Source of the DNA: Carnimonas nigrificans ATCC BAA-78
GTDB lineage: Bacteria > Pseudomonadota > Gammaproteobacteria > Pseudomonadales > Halomonadaceae
Direction of reading: 5' to 3'
Length of the DNA stretch: 52,699 nucleotides
Assembly: GCF_000526695.1 (NCBI RefSeq)
Contig: NZ_JAGO01000002.1
Coordinates: 1 to 52,699, forward strand
Each line of letters begins with the position of its first letter. Positions within the stretch are counted from its first letter, which is position 1. The notes below the pieces were generated by a model, which searched no databases, was not told the DNA's origin, and saw only the letters and a program-made list of their open reading frames with translations. The translations under genes were made by a program, and so were the position numbers. Of the stretch, positions 41,717 to 50,328 are shown in pieces.

Positions 41717-42772
41717 TCAGGCGTCCAGGGTAGGGTAGTCGGTGTAGCCTTTGCTACCACCGTCGTAGAAAGTACCGGTATCAGGAGTATTGTAGGGGCC
41801 GTGGTGGTGGAGTCGTTCAACCAGATCGGGGTTGGCGATAAACAGCTCACCGAAGGATACAGCGTCAGCTTCGCCACGCTCCAGCAGGGCTTCGGCGTTC
41901 TCGCGATCCAACTGTTCGTTGGCAATCAGAGGGCCGTTAAATTTTTGCCTGATTAACGGGGTGACGCTGTCTTTGCCGACAAATTCACGCGTAAAAATAA
42001 AGGCGATCTGGCGCTTATCCAACTGCTCAGCCACATAGCCGAAGGTCTGCTCAGGCGTGTCATCCTCAATCGTGTTGAGATCGCCGCGCGGTGCCAGATG
42101 CACGCCAACACGGTCTGCGCCCCACACCTCGATACAGGCGTCGGTGACTTCCAGCAGCAGACGAGCACGGTTCTCCACGGAGCCGCCGTAGCGGTCATCG
42201 CGCTGATTGGCCGAAGATTGCAGGAACTGGTCGAGCAAATACCCGTTGGCCCCGTGGACTTCCACGCCGTCGAAACCAGCGCGTTTGGCATTTTCAGCGC
42301 CCTTGCGATAGTCGGCAATAACACCTGGCAGCTCATCCAGCGCGAGCGCACGTGGGGTAGGGTGTGGCGTCTCAGGGCGTACCCGACGCACGTGCCCGGG
42401 GGCAGCGATAGCGCTCGGGGCGACAGGCGTTTCACCATTCAGGAAACTGGAGTGCGAAACACGGCCCACATGCCATAGCTGCATTACGATGCGCCCGCCA
42501 GCCGCGTGCACGCTATCGGTAATTCGCTTCCACGCGGCGACCTGCTCATCTGACCAGATACCGGGAGTATTGGCATAACCTACGCCCATCGGCGTTACTG
42601 AGGTTGCCTCGCTCAGGATCAGACCTGCACTAGCACGCTGGCGATAATACTCTTCCATCAGGGCACTGGGCACACGGTCATCGTTAGCACGCGAGCGCGT
42701 CAGTGGTGCCATGACGATGCGATTGGGAAGTTCAAGCGCTCCGAGCTTTAGTGGATCAAACAGGGTTGTCAT
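41717..42772 (-). CDS. nemA: Old Yellow Enzyme family alkene reductase (NemA-like)
   Basis: From the ATG at 42772 the protein has 351 residues. It is an FMN TIM barrel: LFDPLKLGALELPNRIVMAPLTRSRA at the start, ATSVTPMGVGYANTPGIWSDEQVAAWKRIT, QLWHVGRVSH, AGFDGVEVHGANGYLLDQFLQ with the substrate-binding His/Asn pair, and FLQSSANQRDDRYGGSVENRARLLLEV. It reduces activated double bonds, nitro compounds and N-ethylmaleimide with NAD(P)H. It is divergent from the MdaB-like gene, with about 210 bases between, so the pair may respond to the same electrophile signal. An in-frame extension to 42877 is not family-like. Confidence 0.93.
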   Translation of the reverse strand: MTTLFDPLKLGALELPNRIVMAPLTRSRANDDRVPSALMEEYYRQRASAGLILSEATSVTPMGVGYANTPGIWSDEQVAAWKRITDSVHAAGGRIVMQLWHVGRVSHSSFLNGETPVAPSAIAAPGHVRRVRPETPHPTPRALALDELPGVIADYRKGAENAKRAGFDGVEVHGANGYLLDQFLQSSANQRDDRYGGSVENRARLLLEVTDACIEVWGADRVGVHLAPRGDLNTIEDDTPEQTFGYVAEQLDKRQIAFIFTREFVGKDSVTPLIRQKFNGPLIANEQLDRENAEALLERGEADAVSFGELFIANPDLVERLHHHGPYNTPDTGTFYDGGSKGYTDYPTLDA

Positions 42773-42927
42773 GCAGTACCTCAACAAACAAGAAATTTTT
42801 GTCAGGGTAGAGTACTGCCACTTCAGTTGCCAGCCATGCAAATGAGGAAGACTCATAGTCATTGGCAATCGCTGCAATTAGTGGCTTTGAAAATAACCAT
42901 CCGCCCCCATCTTGGTCTTCATCCATG

Positions 42928-42953
42928 TAGCACTGTCAGATGCAGTGATGCTA
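42928..42953. promoter_or_regulatory. Imperfect dyad in the nemA/mdaB divergent promoter
   Basis: TAGCACTG and CAGTGATGCTA form a dyad with a three-base bulge, 30 bases before the MdaB-like start. It could bind a redox-responsive regulator, but no regulator gene is adjacent and the dyad is imperfect. Confidence 0.3.
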
Positions 42954-42982
42954 CTGAGCTGTTTTATCAAGGAAAATTCCGT

Positions 42983-43567
42983 ATGAAAGTGCTGTTGATT
43001 GATGGTGGGCAGGCATTTGCCCACTCGGGTGGACGTTTGAATCACACCTTGCACGACGTTGCTCGCTCTACGCTGACATCGCTGGGGCACGAGGTTGAAG
43101 AGACCGTTATCGAGAACGGCTATGACATTGCCGAAGAAGTGGAAAAGCAGCTCGGCGCCGAAGTGATTGTCTATCAGATGGCCGGCTGGTGGATGGGCCT
43201 GCCGTGGACGGTCAAACGCTATATTGATGAAGTGTTCACTGAAGGGGCGGGGCGTATCTATGCCAATGATGGCCGTACCCGCAGTGATCCGAGCAAGCAG
43301 TATGGCAGTGGTGGGCTGATGCAGGGCCGCCGCTACATGGCCTCGCTGACCTGGAATGCCCCGCTTGAAGCCTTCGATGAGCCGGGAAATTTCTTCGATG
43401 GTCGTGGCATTGATGAAGTGTATTTGCCCTTCCACAAGTCGCAGCAGTTTGTAGGGCTTAAGGCGCTGCCGACCTTCCTGGCGACGGATGTGATGAAGGT
43501 GCCGGAAGTCGAGCGCTTCAAAGCGGAGTATCAGGCGCATCTGACCAAGGTGTTTGGTCAAGCCTGA
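42983..43567 (+). CDS. mdaB: NAD(P)H-dependent flavodoxin-like quinone reductase (MdaB family)
   Basis: A 194-residue flavodoxin-fold enzyme, start supported by AAGGAA eight bases upstream. It has MKVLLIDGGQAFAHSGGRLNHTLHDVARSTLTSLGHEVEETVI, then VIYQMAGWWMGLPWTVKRYIDEVF, the FMN/FAD-binding and quinone-site segment of MdaB/KefF-like proteins. It reduces quinones in two-electron steps, sparing radical formation. Divergent from the nemA-like gene and ending at a strong hairpin shared with the POT transporter gene. Confidence 0.9.
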   Translation: MKVLLIDGGQAFAHSGGRLNHTLHDVARSTLTSLGHEVEETVIENGYDIAEEVEKQLGAEVIVYQMAGWWMGLPWTVKRYIDEVFTEGAGRIYANDGRTRSDPSKQYGSGGLMQGRRYMASLTWNAPLEAFDEPGNFFDGRGIDEVYLPFHKSQQFVGLKALPTFLATDVMKVPEVERFKAEYQAHLTKVFGQA

Positions 43568-43587
43568 TAATCGCGGTAGATCTTAAT

Positions 43588-43627
43588 AAAACGCGGGCCA
43601 GGGAGTGATCTCTCTGGCCCGCGTTTT
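43588..43627. terminator. Bidirectional terminator after mdaB
   Basis: AAAACGCGGGCCAG (43588-43601) pairs with CTGGCCCGCGTTTT (43614-43627), a 14-base perfect stem between two convergent genes. Confidence 0.88.
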
Positions 43628-43643
43628 TGTGCGTTGAAGATCT

Positions 43644-45095
43644 TCAGTACGCGTGCGGTGCCACTCGTCGAATCAGCGGCGCAGCGCACCACAGCAGTAT
43701 GGCTGCCAGGGCACCGAATGCCGCCATCCCGAGGAACCAGCTCACTTCCTGCTGCTCGTTATAGTACGACCCCAGCACGCCGCCTCCGGCAAGCCCGAAC
43801 GCCAGCGATAGATAGAAAAGCGCCAGCATCTGCGATTTGAACGCCTGGGGGGCCAGTTTAATGGCCAGTGACATTCCGATGGGCGCGAGGAATATCTCGG
43901 CGCTGGTGAAAATGAAGAGCTGCATGAGCTGCGCGACCAAGGGCATCTGGTGATCACTCTGTCCCAAAAAGGGGTAATAGGCCGTAAAGCTGATAGCGAT
44001 CAAAAACAGCGCGATCACGAATTTTGCCGTTGAGCTCGGCTGGTGTTTGCCAAGGCGTGACCATAGGGCTGCGAAAGCGCCTGCGAGCACGATGGCCATC
44101 AATGATTCCATCGAGTTATACCAACTAACCGGCATGGCCCAGCCGAACAGGGTGCGATCGACACGCTGCTCGAAAAAAGCGATGAATACGCCGAAGGACT
44201 GCACGTAGAGCGCCCAGAAGACAGAGCTGGCGAGAAAAATGGGGATGAAGACAATCACCTGCGGTCGTTCAGTGTGGGTCACATTCCTGGAGAGCAGCAT
44301 CACGATGAAGTAGGTCAGGGCGACCACGGCGGTTACCGTAAACAGCAACGGCCCCAGGCGAGTAGCGGTTAGCGTGCCGGTGACCAATAGCAGCGCGACG
44401 ATGGCTACGACCCCAAGAGCGGAGAGGCTAAACACTCGCCTTTCCCGCACCGAGAGCGGGGAGGGCGCTCGTCGCTCACTCTCGGGGATGCGGTGGCGTC
44501 CGCGCGTGTACACCATAAGGCCAAAGGCCATACCGACCGCAGCAGCGCCAAAGGCGTAATGAAAGCCCGCCTGTTGCTGGAGCAGCCCCGTAATTGCAGG
44601 CCCTGCCATGCCGCCCACGTTGATGGCAAGGTAGAAGAGCGAGAAGGCGGAATCACGGCGACCGTGATCGTGCTGATAAAGCGCGCCTACAATGGCGCCG
44701 CAGCTTGATTTGACGCCACCACTGCCTACTGCCACCAGCGTCAGCCCCGCTGCCAGACCGCCGGTGCCGGGCAGCACTGCGAGTGAAATATGTCCAAGCA
44801 TCACGATGATGCCCGAATAGAAGACGGTGCGTTCGCTCCCCAATACGCGATCGGCAAACCAGGCGCCGAGAATGGTCGAGAGATAGACGGCGCTGCCATA
44901 AGCACCGAGAAGCCCCAGCGCGGTGGGTTGAGAGAGGCCCAGGCCACCTTCTGCCATCGAGTGATAGAGGTAGATCAGCAGAATGCCTTGGGTGCCATAA
45001 AACGAGAAACGTTCCCATAACTCCATGCTGGAGAGGGTCAGGAGTGCACGTGAGTGGCCGAGGAATGAGCGTTCCTGCGCGTGCTTTGATGTCAT
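43644..45095 (-). CDS. POT/PTR-family proton-dependent oligopeptide transporter
   Basis: A 483-residue, 12-14-TM transporter. The proton-coupling ExxER motif appears as ELWERFSFYGTQGILLIYLYH near residues 25-45. Further PTR motifs are GAYGSAVYLSTILGAWFADRVLGSERTVFYSG and DSAFSLFYLAINVGGMAGPAITGLLQQQAGFHYAFG. It resembles DtpA/DtpB and imports di- and tripeptides with protons. It is convergent with the MdaB-like gene and divergent from the amidase gene at 45251, which releases peptides from wall fragments; a link through muropeptide recycling is speculative. Confidence 0.92.
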   Translation of the reverse strand: MTSKHAQERSFLGHSRALLTLSSMELWERFSFYGTQGILLIYLYHSMAEGGLGLSQPTALGLLGAYGSAVYLSTILGAWFADRVLGSERTVFYSGIIVMLGHISLAVLPGTGGLAAGLTLVAVGSGGVKSSCGAIVGALYQHDHGRRDSAFSLFYLAINVGGMAGPAITGLLQQQAGFHYAFGAAAVGMAFGLMVYTRGRHRIPESERRAPSPLSVRERRVFSLSALGVVAIVALLLVTGTLTATRLGPLLFTVTAVVALTYFIVMLLSRNVTHTERPQVIVFIPIFLASSVFWALYVQSFGVFIAFFEQRVDRTLFGWAMPVSWYNSMESLMAIVLAGAFAALWSRLGKHQPSSTAKFVIALFLIAISFTAYYPFLGQSDHQMPLVAQLMQLFIFTSAEIFLAPIGMSLAIKLAPQAFKSQMLALFYLSLAFGLAGGGVLGSYYNEQQEVSWFLGMAAFGALAAILLWCAAPLIRRVAPHAY

Positions 45096-45250
45096 CAGGG
45101 AGTCACTTTTATTAACGGAGTTGGTTATCGTTGTCGTGCTGTTTGAGCGCTGGCGGCCTGTATAGCACTGTAAATCGCACCAGTGGATCGTACTTTCGGC
45201 TTAAGAGTAGCCTAATAGTGCCACTATCTTTACTCCCCAAGGAGCGTGTC

Positions 45251-46018
45251 ATGGAACCGCTAACCATCAACTATACCGCGTACCGCAGTACCGCCTTCAA
45301 CAGTCGTGTGCGCTTCATCGTGCTGCACTACACCGCGATCAATTTCGAAGCCTCAGTACAGGCACTCTCGGGTAGGGCCAGCGCGCACTATCTGGTGCCT
45401 CGTCTTGATGATGAAAGTTACCAGGCGTCAGGGCACAGCGGCATGCAGGTGTTCAATCTGGTGGATGAAAGCGAGCGAGCCTGGCACGCCGGTGTGAGTT
45501 ACTGGGCGGGGCGGGAAAATCTTAACGACACGTCGATCGGGATCGAGGTGGTGAATCTCGCCAGCGACGATAACGGCGTGTTTACCTTCCCCGCTTATGA
45601 AGAGGCGCAGATAGAAGCGTTGATTCAGCTCATCGCTAATCTGTTGGCGCGCTACCCTGATGTTTCCCCCCAAAATGTGGTCGCGCACTCTGATATTGCG
45701 CCCACGCGCAAATCCGATCCGGGGCCGGCGTTCCCGTGGCAACGCCTGGCAGCGGCGGGCATCGGTGCCTGGTACGACGAGGAGGCGAAAGCGCGTTTCG
45801 AGCATCAATTCACCACTCAAGGCGTACCGCAGCAGAGCGAGATGCTGGCTGCCCTGCAAGCCTATGGCTACGGCATCGCGTCAGTCGCGACCGCTGATGA
45901 ATACAAGGCGCTGATCCGAGCGTTTCAGATGCACTTCCGTCCTGCTGATTATTCGGGGGAGCTGGATGCAGAAACCGCCGCAGTGCTTTATGCGTTGAAC
46001 GAGAAATATGGCGGCTGA
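45251..46018 (+). CDS. N-acetylmuramoyl-L-alanine amidase, AmiD-like with peptidoglycan-binding domain, no signal peptide
   Basis: A 255-residue Amidase_2 zinc enzyme from an ATG with AAGGAG six bases upstream. Zinc ligands are His26 (IVLHYTAI), His146 (VVAHSDIAP) and Asp156 (KSDPGPAF). SIGIEVVNLA and AWHAGVSYWAGREN are family segments. A C-terminal peptidoglycan-binding-type domain (about 190-255) has LQAYGYGIASVATADEYKALIRAFQMHFRP. E. coli AmiD is an outer-membrane lipoprotein; here residues 1-20 (MEPLTINYTAYRSTAFNSRV) are not a signal peptide, nor is the upstream open stretch to 45131. It is therefore probably cytoplasmic, like AmpD, or exported some other way. Confidence 0.85.
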   Translation: MEPLTINYTAYRSTAFNSRVRFIVLHYTAINFEASVQALSGRASAHYLVPRLDDESYQASGHSGMQVFNLVDESERAWHAGVSYWAGRENLNDTSIGIEVVNLASDDNGVFTFPAYEEAQIEALIQLIANLLARYPDVSPQNVVAHSDIAPTRKSDPGPAFPWQRLAAAGIGAWYDEEAKARFEHQFTTQGVPQQSEMLAALQAYGYGIASVATADEYKALIRAFQMHFRPADYSGELDAETAAVLYALNEKYGG

Positions 46019-46306
46019 GCGTGCCGCCTAATAGTGCGTCAATAGAGGCAAACAGCGGTCAAATGGTCGCTGGTCGATGACAAGTATTAGCGTTTGCTTA
46101 GCGTTTTGTGGTTTCATCTCCGCTCCTTGGTCGTGGCGCCATAATCGAATGATGTTATTCCCTTCCTCATGATCGTTGTCGGCTGGGCGTTGCCGTGTTG
46201 GCGTGCTGACATTAATGCGGCGGTATCACTGGCATTGATGTTGTATCGCAGTGTTCAGCAGCCACGACTGATTTGAACGACCCTATTGCCATCAAGGAGA
46301 ATCGCG

Positions 46307-47800
46307 ATGTCCTCAGACCCTTCTCATCAAACGAAGGCTGACGATAAGCGAGCTTGGCTCGATTCCCACGAGACTGGCTACAGTAAATCCCTCAGTAACC
46401 GACAAATTCAGATGATCGCCATTGGCGGTGCCATCGGGACTGGCCTGTTTTTGGGCACCGGTGGTCGCTTACAGGTTGCCGGACCTTCCCTGGCGCTGGT
46501 GTATCTGGTGTGCGGTCTCTTCTCGTTTTTGATCTTGCGTGCGCTGGGTGAGCTGGTGATGCACCGTCCCAGCAGCGGCAGCTTCGTCTCGTATGCGCGC
46601 GAGTTTTTAGGCGAACGCGCCTCTTTCGTGGCCGGCTGGATGTATTTCCTCAACTGGGCCATGACCGGCATCATTGATATCACTGCCGTGGCACTGTACA
46701 TGCACTACTGGGACGCCTTCGCGGATCTGCCTCAGTGGGTAACGGCACTGGTGGCGCTGATCGTGGTGGGGTCGATGAACCTGGTGGGGGTGAAATGGTT
46801 TGGCGAAATGGAGTTCTGGTTCGCCATGATAAAGGTGGTCGCCATTGTCTCCTTCCTGATAGTGGCTGCGGTGGTGGTTGGCGGCGGCTTCCATGTGTTG
46901 GGGCACGCGCCTGGCCTGCACCTGATTAATGAAAATGGCGGCTTCTTCCCTAACGGCATTTTGCCCGCGCTGGTGCTGGTGCAAGGCGTTATTTTTGCGT
47001 TTGCCGCTATCGAGATGGTGGGTATCACGTCAGGGGAAGCAGAGAATCCGAAGGAAGTGCTGCCGCGTGCAATCAATAGTGTCGTGTGGCGTATCGCATT
47101 CTTCTACATCGGTGCGGTGGTGCTGCTGGTGCTGGTGCTGCCCTGGACGGCCTATAGCAGCGGCGAAAGTCCGTTCGTAACTTTCTTCTCGGCACTGGGT
47201 GTGCCCTATATCGGTTCGGCAATGAATATCGTGGTCATGACCGCAGCGCTGTCGAGCCTTAACTCGGGGCTGTACACCACGGGGCGTGTCTTGCGTGCGC
47301 TGGCGCAGGGCGGTTCAGCGCCGCCGGCATTGGCGAAGATGAACTCGCGCGCTATTCCTTATGTGGGCATCTCGATGACACTGGGGATTTACGCGATTGG
47401 CGTGGTGCTCAACTATTTTGTGCCCTCGTCAGTATTCGAGCTGGTACTTAACATCGCTTCACTCGGCATCCTGAGCACCTGGGCATTTATCGTGGTGTGC
47501 CAAATGGCGTTCCGCCGCGCCGTTGCACGGGGTGAAGTTGCGGGAGTCGATTTCAAGATGCCGGGTGCGCCGGTCACCTCCTGGTTAACGCTGCTGTTCC
47601 TGGCTGCCGTACTGGTCATGATGGCCTTCGATTATCCCAATGGCACCTTTACCGTGGGCGCACTGCCCTTTATTGGGCTACTGCTGGCCATTGGCTGGCG
47701 CTGGACGCGCAAGCATCGTGAAATGCAAATGCCCACGACTATTCCTTCGGTATATCTGACCGATCGAGTGCTGGGTGACAAGAAGCGCGATAAGCACTAG
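46307..47800 (+). CDS. ansP: L-asparagine permease
   Basis: A 497-residue, 12-TM APC-superfamily transporter from an ATG with AAGGAG seven bases upstream. The match to E. coli AnsP from memory is very close over the whole length: WLDSHETGYSKSLSNRQIQMIAIGGAIGTGLFLGTGGRLQVAGP, HRPSSGSFVSYAREFLGERASFVAGWMYFLNWAMTGI and GAPVTSWLTLLFLAAVLVMMAFDYPNGTFTVGALPFIG. It imports asparagine (and possibly GABA-like amino acids) with protons. The gene is convergent with the FNT channel gene and they share a terminator. Confidence 0.93.
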   Translation: MSSDPSHQTKADDKRAWLDSHETGYSKSLSNRQIQMIAIGGAIGTGLFLGTGGRLQVAGPSLALVYLVCGLFSFLILRALGELVMHRPSSGSFVSYAREFLGERASFVAGWMYFLNWAMTGIIDITAVALYMHYWDAFADLPQWVTALVALIVVGSMNLVGVKWFGEMEFWFAMIKVVAIVSFLIVAAVVVGGGFHVLGHAPGLHLINENGGFFPNGILPALVLVQGVIFAFAAIEMVGITSGEAENPKEVLPRAINSVVWRIAFFYIGAVVLLVLVLPWTAYSSGESPFVTFFSALGVPYIGSAMNIVVMTAALSSLNSGLYTTGRVLRALAQGGSAPPALAKMNSRAIPYVGISMTLGIYAIGVVLNYFVPSSVFELVLNIASLGILSTWAFIVVCQMAFRRAVARGEVAGVDFKMPGAPVTSWLTLLFLAAVLVMMAFDYPNGTFTVGALPFIGLLLAIGWRWTRKHREMQMPTTIPSVYLTDRVLGDKKRDKH

Positions 47801-47833
47801 AGAAGTCGCGGTAGAGTTTGGGCAAGGCACAAA

Positions 47834-47871
47834 AAGGGCCTGTGGATACGTTAGGTTGTCCACAGGCCCTT
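47834..47871. terminator. Bidirectional terminator between ansP and the FNT gene
   Basis: AAGGGCCTGTGGA (47834-47846) pairs with TCCACAGGCCCTT (47859-47871), a perfect 13-base stem with a 12-base loop and A/T flanks. Confidence 0.88.
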
Positions 47872-47900
47872 CTCTTTACTGCGTGAAGAGAAACCTGATG

Positions 47901-48680
47901 TTAACCGTCGCTGCGCACCTGCGCGTGGCTAATCAGGGCGAAGATGAAAATACCGCCAATCATGTTGCCCAGCAGTACCGGAAAGAAGAATACGAAGATG
48001 GCATCGTACCAGCCCACCATACCGTTCATCATCAGAAACAGCACTTCCACGACACCGACGATGATGTGGGTGAAATTGCCCAGTGCAATCACGTAGGTGA
48101 TCAGGAATATCATCACAATCTGGCCGCTCTTCAGGCTGCTAAGAATCCAGACCAGGGTGGCAATCAGCCAGCCGGCCAGTAGCCCCTTGGCAAACATTTC
48201 GCTCGGCGTATTCTCCATCATATGCATGCCGATGCCCTTGATCGACTCAATGACAGGAGGCTCAAAGATGGGCAGCCAGGTGATGATGGCCGCCGCCACT
48301 GCCGCGCCTACCAGATTGCCAAAGAGTACCGCGAACCAGATGCGCAGCAGACGACCGAGGCCGCTGAGGGACGGGTTGCTCATAAAGGGCAGTACGGGCG
48401 TTACGGTATTTTCGGTAAAAAGCTGCTGGTTGGCGGTAATGACCAGAATAAAGCCGACCGTATAGCCCATGGCATCAATTAAAAAGCCCATGTCACTATC
48501 GGGCAGGTAGGTGTGCAGCAGCGCACGCGCAATCAGCGACGTGCTCATGGTGATGCCACCGGCCACGGCGGACCACCATAGCGCCATGAAATCGCGGCCC
48601 AGCTCCTTCTCGCCGCTCTGGCGAATCTTCTCGTGTACTGCCGCCGCCTTCGACGGCATGTTGGCATCTTCTATGGCCAT
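47901..48680 (-). CDS. Formate/nitrite transporter family channel (YfdC-like)
   Basis: A 259-residue FNT channel with six TM helices: MALWWSAVAGGITMSTSLIARALL (TM1 with the omega-loop region), GYTVGFILVITANQQLFTENTVTPVLPF, ISWLP-type TM4 (AAAIITWLPIFEPPVIES), and VIALGNFTHIIVGVVEVLFLMMNGMVGWYDAIFVFFFPVLLGNMIGGIFIFALISHAQ at the end. The conserved His of the pore (NFTHIIVG) is present. It resembles the YfdC branch, whose ion is not settled, more than FocA. The start is preceded by GGAAA nine bases upstream. Function in anion export or import is inferred from the family. Confidence 0.88.
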   Translation of the reverse strand: MAIEDANMPSKAAAVHEKIRQSGEKELGRDFMALWWSAVAGGITMSTSLIARALLHTYLPDSDMGFLIDAMGYTVGFILVITANQQLFTENTVTPVLPFMSNPSLSGLGRLLRIWFAVLFGNLVGAAVAAAIITWLPIFEPPVIESIKGIGMHMMENTPSEMFAKGLLAGWLIATLVWILSSLKSGQIVMIFLITYVIALGNFTHIIVGVVEVLFLMMNGMVGWYDAIFVFFFPVLLGNMIGGIFIFALISHAQVRSDG

Positions 48681-49244
48681 AAAACGGTTTCCAGTGTGGG
48701 AATAACAAGCCCGGGCGCTATGAGAAGCGCGGGCACAGTCGGGAAGGTGATGCTTTAGACTCTGTTTGAAAATGCGTATACGAGAGAACCGTGGCGGTAC
48801 ATGGTGCTGGCAAGCCTCATGTTATCCCCGGATGGTCGAGCATAGCCCTCTCCCGATCATCGACCTTTCTGACAGTGTCTTGCTGCTATTACATGCCGTT
48901 TCAGGGGGCACGAAATTTTTAAGCGGCGGAGATTACCAGCGTTGAAGAGCGCCGTATACTGCCAAAGCCAGCCTTTGTTGCCGTATTAAGTGTAGTTCCA
49001 CTGCATGACAGTGTAGGCGTCAAATGTAGGGAGCGTGAATAATTCACGCCAATGTGCATGCGCGTGGGTGTTTTTCCCTCTGTCGGCTTGCTTAGGTACG
49101 CTGTTTTAGCGCCCATAACCCGTCACTGAATCAAATGCTTAGGTTGATAAATGACGCCGTGACAGGGTGAATTCCATTCGACAAACAAGGCGCAAGGGCG
49201 AAGAATAAGACAACGATTCAGCATTCAGAAACGAGGAGATCCTT
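48681..49244. other. Intergenic region with a perfect 17-base palindrome
   Basis: It carries the FNT promoter and the promoter of the small membrane protein that follows. GCGTGAAT-A-ATTCACGC at 49033-49049 is a perfect palindrome about 200 bases before the small gene and about 350 before the FNT gene. No other structure was recognised. Confidence 0.5.
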
Positions 49245-49412
49245 ATGCATCCCGGTGTTTTTACCATCATCATGTTGTGTGTCGATGTATTGCTCATTGT
49301 GGGCGTATTGATTGAAGGTCTGGTGGAACCGCGCAAAGGTAACAAGATACTGGCGGGGGCGTTTGTAGTGACATTTTTGGCGATGTTGCTTGATACCTCG
49401 CTGTACTCTTAG
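49245..49412 (+). CDS. Small two-TM membrane protein (55 aa)
   Basis: A 55-residue protein starting at an ATG preceded by GAGGAG six bases upstream, an excellent ribosome site. The translation opens MHPGVFTIIMLCVDVLLIVG, continues VLIEGLVEPRKGNKILAGAF and ends VVTFLAMLLDTSLYS. It makes two hydrophobic helices (about 5-27 and 36-52) joined by a charged EPRKGNK turn, a helical hairpin. I do not recognise the family. It is divergent from nothing close and is followed 60-80 bases later by a hypothetical gene in the same direction. Function unknown. Confidence 0.75.
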   Translation: MHPGVFTIIMLCVDVLLIVGVLIEGLVEPRKGNKILAGAFVVTFLAMLLDTSLYS

Positions 49413-49490
49413 GCCGTGCGTCAAGCGCCCGTCACGCGCTCTCATAGATGAAATGCCCTTTTTACCCCTTTGATGGAAGTCTCGACTGTT

Positions 49491-49979
49491 ATGACAGATG
49501 GTTCCCAGCCCACCGATTTTCCCGCGCTCTCGGCCTTTGCTCAGCAGCACTCGCTTGAAGGGAAGCAGGCGCAGCATGCGTTTTTCGTGAGCTATCGCTC
49601 GGCGGCGCTTGATGGTGCAGGCAAGGCTGAAAAACTGGTACCGAAGATCATGTGGTCGCCCAAGGCGCTGGCCGCGTTGAGTGGCCCATTGAGCCAGCCG
49701 CTTAATGGTCTGCGTGGTGCGTTGAAGGCGTTCGACCAGAGCTATGGCAAGCGTGGCACTGACCAGCTTCCAGAAGCGGAGCCGCAGCGTAGTCAGGCGC
49801 TGCACGAACTGTACGATATCGTGGTGCGTTCACGCGATGCAGCAGAAGCGCTCAATCAGGCCATTGAGGAGCACTATGCTGAAAAGGGCGGCAAGCCGGA
49901 CGTATTCAACAAGGTTCAGGCGACCCTCCGTGAGGTGAATGCCCAGCTTCAGGAAGGTGCAATTCCACTGAAGCAGTAA
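49491..49979 (+). CDS. Hypothetical protein, helical
   Basis: A 162-residue protein from the ATG at 49491 (GGAAG about ten bases upstream); an alternative start at 49473 adds six residues. No signal peptide, membrane segment or known motif is visible. The composition is polar and alanine-rich with long predicted helices (PLNGLRGALKAFDQSYGKRG; HELYDIVVRSRDAAEALNQAIEEHYAEKGG), and a cluster of Lys/Trp near LVPKIMWSPKAL. Same strand as the 55-residue membrane protein upstream. Not recognised; probably real because codon use and ribosome site look normal. Confidence 0.65.
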   Translation: MTDGSQPTDFPALSAFAQQHSLEGKQAQHAFFVSYRSAALDGAGKAEKLVPKIMWSPKALAALSGPLSQPLNGLRGALKAFDQSYGKRGTDQLPEAEPQRSQALHELYDIVVRSRDAAEALNQAIEEHYAEKGGKPDVFNKVQATLREVNAQLQEGAIPLKQ

Positions 49980-50328
49980 CGCTGGATCAGGGCGATAAGT
50001 CTGTGAGTGGGGCATATCAACAACATCCAGTGTGAGAGTCGCGATGCACGTTGTGGGTGCGGAAGTTCTCATGCAGCCAGGCGATTATGATGCTTGCAGG
50101 CCCGGCATACATTGCTCAAACGCTTCACGCGGGACAATGGTCTGAAAGCGGCACTTTAACAATGGCGGCACTTTCTTCGGCTGCCATTTGTTTAGTACAC
50201 TGCCGCTATTCGTAAGCGTTAACGTCATCCAACGCACACCTTTCCACAGCATTGTGCTGGGGCTGGTCGTGCTTATGACGCGTGCTTCCTCCGCTGCTGT
50301 GGTTTTATCCATACGAAGGAGAAGCCCC
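49980..50328. other. Intergenic region before the MFS exporter gene
   Basis: About 350 bases. The only landmark is AAGGAG at 50316-50322, just before the exporter GTG start. The promoter should lie here; no operator or hairpin stood out. Confidence 0.5.

Noticed and set aside
49218-49805. 195-codon minus-strand frame opposite the small membrane protein and the hypothetical gene
   Set aside because: Basic, repetitive shadow-like composition (many Arg, Gln, His) with no ribosome site; the plus strand has two genes with ribosome sites.
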